Positions 24,932-33,855 of a DNA stretch of 64,000 nt are shown piece by piece. The DNA lies in contig CM059623.1 of assembly GCA_030435675.1 (NCBI GenBank), positions 13,362,092-13,426,091 on the forward strand, read 5' to 3'. The stretch's first letter is position 1, and each line of letters starts with the position of its first letter. The notes beneath the pieces were generated by a model. That model worked only from the letters and a program-made list of their open reading frames with translations, was not told where the DNA came from and searched no databases. This DNA is from Steinernema hermaphroditum (Eukaryota; Nematoda; Chromadorea; Rhabditida; Steinernematidae). Position numbers and translations under genes: made by a program.

Positions 24932-26972
24932 GATACCCTCTTCTTTGCCACCATGTACGGCCGATAATAAGATATTATTTTTGGGGAAAATAATGCGGAT
25001 TAAAGGGTCGTGGATAAAAGGAGTTAAAACTTCTGTACCCCTGTTTTGGGGTCGCTGGGCACGATGGTAAAATAAGTTTCTTGGAAAGCCTCGTCGTTTT
25101 CAACAAATAAGTCTTAGGGCACAGTGTGTTTTTCTGTCTAATTGTCGGTCTGCCGGCCCTGACACGACTTCCATGACGGACACAACCGTAGTTCCGGCGT
25201 TTTCTATGCACTTATCCAGTACTTATCCAGCTCATTCGACGCGCCAGAAGCTGCTGAATAAAATTCTGATCACGTATTTCGGCCAAAAAGAATGAAAATG
25301 TTGCGCACGTCGTGGCCCGATACACCTCATTTCGCCGCGAGCCAACTCGTCGCGGGTCCAACTCACCGCGAGCCATCTCGCCGCGGGGAAAACAAAATAG
25401 AAGCTTCAAAGGATGTGCCGACAATTTAGCGAAAAACGCAACACAAGAGTCCTAGAGCCAAGCTTAGGCCTATGTCATACTTAAGATTGACGAAACCAGC
25501 CCCGTATTAGGTTTTGTGTATGGCGTAAAGGACGAAGGAGCACGGCATTGAAATTCTTGAGGACCCAAACGCTTGTCTTTGAGACGGTACTTCTTCCGTT
25601 TCGGCTGTGGAGGGTCCCCTCATGGCGTTAGTTGCTGAACTGGCTGTTCAGTGGTGTGTTGGATTGGAGAGTGGACGGAAGAATGGGCCTTCTCGTCCTG
25701 GGGTCCTGCCACGCTGGTCTTCTGCTGAGGGTGATCGACCACGATGAAGGAAAACGCAAGAGAGAGCGTTGTAGAGAAATCTCAAACTTGGGTAATTAAA
25801 CTTTATATACACGAAATATAAGACAAAGGCACATAGGGGGCATAAGGGGGCATGGATCACTAAGCGGCGAGCGGCGAACGACGCGAGGAGACGAGGACGG
25901 CAGCGGTGGAGACGGCGTGATTGCGCGTCCGCTGACCATCCTTCGAACTGTTCGACTGGCGAGGGAGCGAAGGTTTCCGGTGGCGACGAAGATGGCGGCT
26001 GAGGCGGCGGCTCGTTGATGTTATGACTTCTTCGTCGCGCGACGGGCCGCTTGTCGCCGACAGGACCAAATTTGTCGGCGACAATGGCCTCTGAAATAGG
26101 GGGGAAGGAAGAAGGGGTCGCCTGGAGGCGACAGTTACTAAGTTGTTAAGACTACATATAGGGCTCGCCCTTCGGGTTCGCTTAGAAAGATGCTTAAACG
26201 AAAATGCAACTTTTCAATCGATAAAGCGATGATTCATACGACCCGCGGACGCATCGAAAGTGATGATGGGCGGAGCTACGAACTGCGGGGAACTTCCACT
26301 AAATAGATTGATTCCAGACATAAAAACTACCCTGCGGCGCGTGCAGAAAGCAGTATATAAGAGCGGCCCATCGTCACTAAGATCGAAGCGCAGGACGGAG
26401 GTCCCCTAGGGTGAGGGACGACTGCAGCTGGACGGCTAGCCTGGAGTGGTTCCGGAGCCGTGTGATACTTGCGTGGACCAAGGGCGTGTTAGGAGCCCGG
26501 TCCATTTTTCGTGTGATTGTTTGATTGCGTGTGTAAACATACAAGAGTGATCCCCTCAGGTGTGTGACATTCTCTCCGGGGTCTCATCAGTGGTAGGGGA
26601 CGTGTTTACGACGATTGAGACTGATTAGAACGTGTCCAGAGCTCTTAGAGTTCAGGGAATAAAAACCTAATTTAACTCGACAACAGAGACCGATTAAGAC
26701 GAACCAGGACGAGATCATAGTCCTGGGGTTCAGGGAGTAACCTACCAAATTAACTGTCGGCATATCCTTTGAAGTCTCTATTTTGTTTCCCCCACGGGGA
26801 GATACCAATGGCAAAACACATTCCGCGCCCTTAGGTATGTTTCTTGGAAACTACTGGGATTTTTGGGGAACCGACTGCACCACTGTGCTCAGCGTCCCCG
26901 AAAACAGGGCGATATAAATTTTTAGAAGTTTTAAAACAATTTTTGTATCCATGACCGGGTCCCTTCAAGTAG
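24932..26972. other. Repeat-rich stretch without a recognised gene; LTR-like segment at 26340-26590
   Basis: 25325-25385 carries short direct repeats of a cgccgcgagcca type. 25860-26090 is a GC-rich stretch whose minus-strand frame (74 codons) has no motif. At 26354 TATATAAG is followed by about 230 bp ending ggggtctcatca and then tggtaggggacgtg, a layout that recalls an LTR promoter, R/U5 and primer-binding site. No second LTR and no gag or pol frame was found, so this is only a suggestion. No gene is supported. Confidence 0.35.
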
Positions 26973-28707
26973 GGTGCGTAACGATTTGACGCGAACGATT
27001 TGCCGCAGTAACGATTTGACGCGAACGATTTGACGCGAACGATTTGCCGCGAACGATTTGCCGCGAACGATTTGCCGCGAGCACGATTTGCCGCGAGCAC
27101 GATTTGCCGCGAACGATTTGCCGCGAACGATTTGCCGCGAGCACGATTTGCCGCGAGCACGATTTGCCGCGAACGATTTGCCGCGAACGATTTGACGCGA
27201 GACTGGCTCCCGGCACGAAAACGTTTCGGAGACGCTGTTTTTGCGTTCTTCGGAGCTTACGCGTCATCTTCTGCTCTTTTTTTGCTTCGCTGTTATGTTT
27301 GCTTCGGTTTTTGCTGCGTTCGGGGCGACAACTGAACAAGGAAGTTCCACAGAAGTTCAGTCGTCTGAAAGGTTGGCGAATTTGCGAATCGCTGTCCGAG
27401 TGTCTTTCAGCTTGATTCCGGCAACAACCGTGATAGTGACGACAGCGGATTCGACGACAGAAGCAGCTTCATCCTCCGGCACTGCTTCATTCTAGCGGAG
27501 AGAAGTGGATACGTTTTCCCGGTGTTAACAGCTCTGTTACCGAACAAAGCTGGTTCTACATATGAAGCACTTTTTCGCATGATTCACCAGAAGTGGCCGG
27601 AGTTCAAACCGGAATCGATGTCTATAGATTTCGAGAAGGCAGCTTTTAACGCGGCGAACAAGATATTCCCAGAAATTCGGATCTTAGGCTGCCTATTCCA
27701 CCTAGCACAAAATTTCAAAAAACAGTTTACGGGACATCTTTTGCGTCGGTACAACACGGAGCCGGATTTCGCTGTGGAAGCGCGCAAGATTCTCGCTCTG
27801 GCATTTGTGAAGCCCGAAGATCTTGACCGTGCCGTTTGTGAACTATCCGAAAGTTGGGAGGAGGTGGAACATCGAGGCGAGGACGACGGAGAAGATCTGA
27901 TAACTACGGATCTGTCGGTACTTGAGCCAGTCCTCAAATGGTTTGAAGACAACTACATGGGGAAAGTCGATCGCCGTGGAAACCGACGATCGCCTCAATT
28001 CGCTGTTGATATGTGGAATTGTCATGATCGCGTAGGTTTTTTTTATGCAAGCTGTCCTTTAAAACGAATTTAGGTCTTGAAGAACGATCCGCGCACAAAT
28101 AATCGAGCGGAAGCCGCACACCGTCGATTGCAGAGAGAACTGGGTGCCGATCACCCGTCGATTTGGAAATTCATTGAGAGTCTTCGAAAGGTCCAAATAG
28201 GCGTCGATAAGAGCTTTGAAGATATGCTGATTGGACGTCCTGCAGAGCAGAAGCGGAAGAAGTATCGCGATGCTGACCTGAGGATCCGACGGCTCGTTGA
28301 TGGCTACGATGAGGACAATCTGCTCGATTTTCTGCACGGGATCGCGACTAACATCGGAATGAGTTGAAATGCTGTTGTTTTTATGTGATCGTTGTTAAAC
28401 ATTTTGTTACTTTACAGGATAAACGCTGTTAGATATGCTTTTTTCGTCCTGGCATATCTAACCTTTCTCAAACTTCGGCAGACTGTCCAAAAACGGATCG
28501 TTTTCGTGCCGGGAGCCATTCTCGTGGCAAATCGTGCTCGCGTCAAATCGTTCGCGGCAAATCGTGCTCGCGGCAAATCGTGCTCGCGGCAAATCGTTCG
28601 CGGCAAATCGTTCGCGGCAAATCGTTCGCGGCAAATCGTTCGCGTCAAATCGTTCGCGGCAAATCGTTACTGCGGCAAATCGTTCGCGTCAAATCGTTCT
28701 GCTCCCC
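26973..28707. mobile_element. Mutator-like element (MULE) with satellite-like inverted ends
   Basis: Ends are inverted repeats of about 200 bp made of tandem 14- and 16-bp units (cgaacgatttgccg, cgagcacgatttgccg). The outermost bases are GGTGCGTAACGATTTGACG at the left and, on the other strand at the right, GGAGCAGAACGATTTGACG. The direct repeat ttcaagtag, extendable to cccttcaagtag, flanks both sides (26964-26972 and 28708-28716), which fits the 9-11 bp target duplication of Mutator elements. The interior carries a transposase relic. The element boundary is uncertain by about 3 bp because the flanking repeat is ambiguous. Confidence 0.85.
27369..28367 (+). pseudogene. MULE transposase, N-terminally truncated
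   Basis: The open frame runs 27369-28031, then a 42-nt GT-AG intron (28032-28073), then 28074-28367. It reads as a MULE-type DDE transposase core: GYVFPVLTALLPNKAGSTYE, then SIDFEKAAFNAA (second acidic residue), GCLFHLAQNFKKQF (Cys/His motif) and, after the intron, DPRTNNRAEAAH, containing the Glu of the NNxxE-type motif. The block around the first catalytic Asp, and any FLYWCH or SWIM zinc finger, is missing, and no ATG precedes the frame. Such transposases cut and paste DNA between the inverted ends. This copy is probably inactive, although the surviving frame is uninterrupted, which argues for recent loss. Confidence 0.8.
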
Positions 28708-28719
28708 TTCAAGTAGAAC

Positions 28720-29320
28720 GTACAGATAGACGTCTGTCGTGTCTTTTGTTTGTCGAAGCTCGTCGAAACGGCGAAGAAGCGATAGGATGCGACAAGAATG
28801 CGTCGCAGTTCTCATGTTTTTGACTGTTATCATACCGTTATCGACCGTTATCTCACTGCCGTTATTGGAGCTTCATCACTTGCCGCTTCATTTTCCGTTT
28901 TCGTTTTAGTGGCTGACGAAAGGCCCACCACTCAGTAACGATTGTTTTGTACCAAATTATTCCTAGACAGTTTCTTACATTTCACGGCAATTCATGATGT
29001 CATAGACACACGGAACAAACGAAATATTGAATGTAAAGTGTTCGCGATGTATCAGAGACCCGGAATCGAGCCGAACCGGGGCCGCGCGGACTGTGCATTC
29101 GGCGGACTGTTCCATGACCACTAGGCATCGTTCGATACCAGTCGGCACCTCGGTACCAGATGACTGATACCTAGTGTTGGGCATAGTTCTGTTGATAGAA
29201 ATTATTACGCAGGGGCACTGTTGCACTTAGGTCTTCCCTCTTATCTCTCATCACTGGCGAGAGTTTCGTCGCGTGTGCTTCGTCTGCCGTGTTTCGTTTT
29301 TTAACGACTTACGAGTTTGC
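28720..29320. other. Intergenic, nothing recognised
   Basis: Only short frames without motifs. Composition resembles the flanking non-coding DNA. Confidence 0.4.
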
Positions 29321-29324
29321 GAGT

Positions 29325-29925
29325 TTATTTCTCGTATCAAAGGCTTACGCCTTGCGAGACGTCATATATATGCACAAAATACCAAATTGTCAATCCGTAG
29401 TCGCCGGTCTTCTTCTGGAGTAGAACGCGGCGATCCTATCAGTGTGCGCGGGCATCAGTGAGGCGAAGAGCTGCTTCCAGAGACGGTGGAGCATGGCGAA
29501 CCCATCTTCAGCTCGGGTGGAGGCGCGGACGTCGAAGTTGAGGAGCTTCTTCGGCGGCTTCCGCGGGCGGCACGAGTGAAGAACATGCATGCAGGCGAAA
29601 CACGTTGTCGGAGCACAACAGGCGAACCGGGAACCATCAGGGCAGCTGGAGACGCGGACGTCGGAGTTGCAACGCTTCTTCGGCTTCTCTGGCGGCGCGG
29701 GTAAAGTCGGGCGGCAGTAACAGGCTTCTTGGCAAGACGTTGGAACTGCGTCTTCCTGGTGTTCCAGGCCTTCTGGGAGCCGGGGCGATCATTGCACGCA
29801 CCAACAACGACGGCCGAGAACGACCGCTCACTCAACTCATTCGGCTCAGACAGCCTCAGAGAGAGAGCGAGTGGACGACCCGACCGATCGCTGAGGACGC
29901 AAATGAAAGACCTCGCTTTTTAAAC
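29325..29925 (-). repeat. Dispersed repeat family A, copy 2 (near full length)
   Basis: Minus-strand copy of the family at 43390. The 5' end (plus 29925) reads CTTTCATTTGCGTCCTCAGC on the minus strand. The 3' hairpin AAGGC/GCCTT lies at 29340-29353, with the GAGAAATAAACTCG-type tail beyond it. Interior words such as gttccaggccttctgggagc match the other copies in reverse orientation. Confidence 0.75.
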
Positions 29926-29965
29926 TGTTATGTAATATAGGAGTGAACGGCGTAAGCGTGAAATA

Positions 29966-30844
29966 TTGGGTTGGTGAATTAAAAATGGGCCACTTTGTAA
30001 ACATCCTTTAATTTCGCCATGTTCACTCCTAGGGCATAATTGATTGGCGCGTTGTTTAATACAGCGAACTCTCACCCCACATTATGATTTGCCGCTTATC
30101 CATTGCATTCCTGTTGATCCTGGAGGTTATTCTGTTTTGACGGTCATTTTTTTGGGCACCTCGAGATGGCGAAATCTGAAGTGATGTTCGGGCTTCCTAT
30201 GGTATTAATTTTGTGATGGACGGGGACTGCTTGCAACCACGTACATCGTTGGCTCTTGACTACCGAATGCACCTATCGATGTGTTCTTCACATATCAAAA
30301 AATAAGCAAATCTCGAAAAGATGGCCTTTTCGGATCACCACTTTCTGTCAATGTTTCCAATTGGTTACGTACTATAACAGACAATGGGGACATGCAGCGG
30401 ATAGCCCTCACTCACGACTACCATGCACACATAACGACTCCACGAGCTCATTTCTACTTCACGAAAATAGGGGCCAAATGTTGAAAATGTCACAATTCAG
30501 GAATAGTGCCTGAAACCTCACATTTTCAAGTTCACCCTCAGAATGGATCTCTACTTTGAGCTAAGAGATTTCTTTTCAATGCTTATCGAGTACTTTCTCA
30601 TCATCGGCCCTCATCTATAGATGGCGATATCAGGGGAAATACACGCGAATAAGACAAAGAGGTCGAAAATGGGACCAAAACATTTTCCTACTCCAAACCC
30701 TGTGTATCCTACGAACAACGTACCCAGCTTTTGCCCGAGGAGTGGACTGTAGTTATTCAGTCAAATACCTTGAAGTGAAATGGTTGAAACAATGCAAATA
30801 AGCAATCATTACAAAAGTGGCCCATTTTCACTGCACCAACTCAA
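29966..30844. mobile_element. Mariner-like element with inverted ends and TA duplication
   Basis: The left end TTGGGTTGGTG..TTAAAAATGGGCCACTTT is matched in inverse by the right end (30800-30844, AAAGTGGCCCATTTTCACTG and on). TA flanks both sides (29964-29965, 30845-30846). The 879-bp interior shows no continuous transposase frame and I could not place catalytic motifs, so it is either a heavily decayed copy or a non-autonomous derivative. Its terminal sequence differs from the mariner at 22955, so it belongs to a different subfamily. Confidence 0.7.
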
Positions 30845-30960
30845 TATAAAGGTTCTCCAAAAAATGTCTACTCTTCCTCTGAAAGACGCTTCAGCGTCTC
30901 TCTACCAGACAAGGCTGCAGACGATTTCACTAATTTTGTCACTTGTCTGGCAGACAGATA

Positions 30961-31816
30961 TAGTCAGATTAAAAAATCTCTCGGTAAAACGGCGAGTGCT
31001 CCCGCCACGCCTTTCGCGGCGTTATAAGAATCGTATGTTCGTGCAGCGCCGAAATTACAATGGCATTTATGAGTTTGTGCATGAATGGCGTCTTTCTTCA
31101 CGTACGAGATGTGATTTTGAAAAAACTCAACATTGTTTTGTAGATCTGTCTCTGGCGGATCGTTTGAACCACCACTGAGCACCAGGCGTAGAAATTCCAC
31201 GGAGGAGATAGCTTTTTCATCTCCCCGACATGTGTTTACTCTAGTTTTCTGCTTGCTGTCTTGTCCAAACTGGCAGAACAGATTGTGCCGCCCGTCCTTC
31301 TCATCAGAGAATGCATTTGGAGCGACATGAAAGCGATTTGAATGTGAATAATGAAAGCGAATAAAAACCGGACATTCGCGGTACGGGACCTCAGCGTGTA
31401 AGTGCGATGTTCTGAATGCATCGATCTGATCCGCATCGAATCGCTTTCATGTCGCTCCAAATGCATTCTCTGATGAGAAGGGCGAACGGCGCAATCTGTT
31501 CTGCCAGTTTGGACAAGACAGCAGGCAAAAAACTAGAGTAAACACATGTCGGGGAGATGAAAAAGCTATCTCCTCCGCGAAAATTCCACGCCTGGTGCTC
31601 AGCGGTGGTTCAAACGATCCGCCAGAGACAGATCTACAAAACAATGTTGAGTTTTTTCAAAATCACATCTCGTACGCGAAGAAAGACGCCATTCATGCAC
31701 GAACTCAAAAATGCCATTGTAATTTAAGCGCTGCACGAACATACGATTCATATAACGCCGCGAAAGGCGTGGCGGGAGCACTCGCCGTTTTGCCGAGAGA
31801 TTTTTTAATCTGACTA
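30961..31816. mobile_element. Foldback (giant palindrome) element, 856 bp
   Basis: Two arms of about 375 bp (30961-31335 and 31440-31816) are inverted copies of each other with a few differences, around a spacer of about 100 bp. Outer ends read TAGTCAGATTAAAAAATCTC and its complement, flanked by TA on each side (30959-30960, 31817-31818). Short frames such as GGSNDPPETDLQNNVEFFQN appear in both arms because the arms mirror each other; they are not evidence of a gene. It fits a foldback or MITE-type DNA element. Confidence 0.8.
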
Positions 31817-31861
31817 TAGCGAAGTGCCTATTTTTTGCCGTTTTATTATGTGGTCCTAAGA

Positions 31862-32212
31862 TAGCCGAATGCTTTTTTACGGTTGGGTCCCGCCAAGAAG
31901 AAAATCCTCAACCCTAAGGCACGGCGATCGGTTATGGACGGTGTGGCGATGAGCGACGCATTTTTTCTTGGTACGACTAAATCAAGAAAGAACATTGGAG
32001 AAAGTTCTGGAAGGCCGTGGAATCTTTTAGACGTAAAAGTCAGTCAATTCGTTGCAGAACTCAACGATATAAGGATATTCTGGCATGTTCCAAAAGAGGT
32101 TATTAACGATGCGGCGGGCACCGCTGGTTATGTAAGTGAGTTCTCTTTTGGTTATTTGCAGCCTCAATGTGAGCTAAACCCTGATTATGTCCTGATTCCA
32201 AACAATCGAGGT
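31862..32212 (+). pseudogene. Unrecognised coding relic cut off by a family A repeat
   Basis: An open frame of about 110 codons has a protein-like composition (for example GRPWNLLDVKVSQFVAELND and IFWHVPKEVINDAAG) but no ATG at its start, and it runs directly into the family A copy at 32213. A GTAAGT donor follows GTAGY near 32131. I do not recognise the family. It could be an exon fragment of a lost gene or part of an uncharacterised element. Confidence 0.35.
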
Positions 32213-32725
32213 CTTTCATTTGTGCCCCCAGCGATCGGTCGGGTCGTCCACTCGCTCTCTCTCTGAGGCTGTCTGAGCCGAATGAGTTAAGTGAGCGGTC
32301 GTTCTCGGCCGTCGCTGTTGGCGCAATGATCGCCCCGGCTCCCAGAAGGCCTGGAACACCAGGGAGCCGTAGTTCCACCGTCTCGCCAAGAAGCTCGTCA
32401 TGACTGCCCGACTCTACCCGCGCCAGAGAAGCCGAAGAAGCGTTGCAACTCCGAAGTCCGCGCCGCCAGCCGAACCGAAGATGCCCCTCCGTTCCGTTCG
32501 CTGTTCTCCGCCGCCGCGCCACTTCCGGAATCAACTCTTCACGACTTCGACGCCCGCGCATACTGATGGGAACGCTGGATTCTCTTCGGATTCGTCTGCT
32601 CCACCGAAACCAGAAGAAAATCAGCGGCTACGGTGTGACTTTGTTCTTCTTTGTGCATTTATGAGACGTCCTGCACGGCGTAAGCCGTTGATTCGGGAAG
32701 ATAAATCGTGTAAATCGTGTAAAAA
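32213..32725 (+). repeat. Dispersed repeat family A, copy 3
   Basis: Starts tttcatttgtgcccccagcg, as does the copy at 43390. Ends with the hairpin ACGGC-GTAA-GCCGT (32675-32688) and an AAATCGTGTAAATCGTG tail. The hairpin differs from copy 1 at one base pair (A-T to C-G) with both sides changed. Confidence 0.75.
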
Positions 32726-33034
32726 TCCAAACAATCAGGACACATATGCGTGTGCATAATCTTTGACTTTTCCTTTGTAGGAGATCTGTTTGTACTGTAT
32801 GTCTCTATACTGTCTGAACTGTCTGTAAAGTGTGGTCACCACCGTTATTACAGTGTAAAATAAGACAGATTCAGACACACGTTCCTGACGAACTGTTAAA
32901 AAGGTTTTTTTTTTATTTATTTCATTTCACCTCCGTTCAATGTCCAGCAATAGATTAGCTCCTCAAGGTGGTTCTTGCTTTTTGTTTTTTTTTTGTCCTC
33001 TTGATGTTTCTATAATAAATAGTCTATTACATAA

Positions 33035-33485
33035 ATACTGAGTGTCTGGTCGGTCAGATGGCAAACCCCGTGGCAGTTGTGACTGTTCCGGCTTCCAGAC
33101 GGAATTGGGACACCCGGAAGCCGTAGTCCCACCACCGCTGACAACAAGATGTCCGACGTCAAGAATCCGGCCACGTGAGAAGTCATCCCGAAGGTCGCCG
33201 ACGCTCTGAGGACCAGCGAAGACGCAACTCCCGGACCACGGACTATCAGATTTGAGCACAGAAGCGTGCGCTGTGCCGCAAACGATGTTCCGCCGACGTA
33301 TCCGAAAATTTGCCAATTCCCAGATGCCCCATGAAGTGCGCCGTCTCCGACCGGTTCGACATCAACGCCGCGCCAGGGATGAAGCCGTCTTCCAGACATC
33401 CTCTGTTTGTCTATTTTCGGTGTCGCGCAAGGCATAATGCCTTTGATTCGCGAAATAAAATCGTGAAAATCGTGAAATTACATAA
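33035..33485 (+). repeat. Dispersed repeat family B, copy 1
   Basis: Related to family A in its middle part (ggcttccagacggaattggg, acacccggaagccgtagtcc) and 3' end, but with its own interior (ccgctgacaacaagatgtcc). The 3' hairpin AAGGCA-TAA-TGCCTT is at 33429-33443, followed by gcgaaataaaatcgtgaaaa. Copies: 43250 (5' piece), 45060 (-), 57480 (-) and 60950. Confidence 0.75.
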
Positions 33486-33649
33486 ATATGTATAGGGCCG
33501 CTTTTTTGGGTTTTGTGAAACCATATCCCATACCCTCAGCAATACGTGATAGAGCAAAGAGCTTTGCCTGTCCGTCCTCCCTGAATTGCGAATAAAAGGG
33601 CGGATTGCTTCGATAACTAACCACGTGCAGTAGAAGGAGGCTCCTCATC

Positions 33650-33855
33650 ATCGGAGTAACATCGGCGTGGGCTTCGGAGTTACAACGCTTTTTCGTCTTC
33701 TCGGGACGGCGCGGGTGGACGGGCGGCAGTGACAGGCTTATTGGCAAAAAGTTGTTCCCTGGTGTTCCGGGGCAATCATTGTGCCAATAGCAACGGCCAA
33801 GAACGATCGCTCACTCAACTCATCAAGCGATCCTCAGACAGAGTGAACACGACCG
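33650..33855 (-). repeat. Family A fragment at the edge of the tandem duplication
   Basis: Matches the reverse-oriented copy at 29650-29880 (gggcggcagtgacaggctta, ctcactcaactcat) with deletions. It stops at the left edge of the 4.2-kb duplicated unit at 33856, so the duplication joint lies in or beside a repeat. Confidence 0.6.

Noticed and set aside
26973..28707. Regularly repeated 14/16-bp units suggesting a CRISPR-like array
   Set aside because: Units are tandem without unique spacers, occur as two inverted blocks around a transposase frame in a eukaryotic genome, and have target-site duplications.
31133..31813. 65- to 78-codon frames with good composition in the foldback arms
   Set aside because: They appear as mirror images in both arms and have no family; the inverted repeat produces them.
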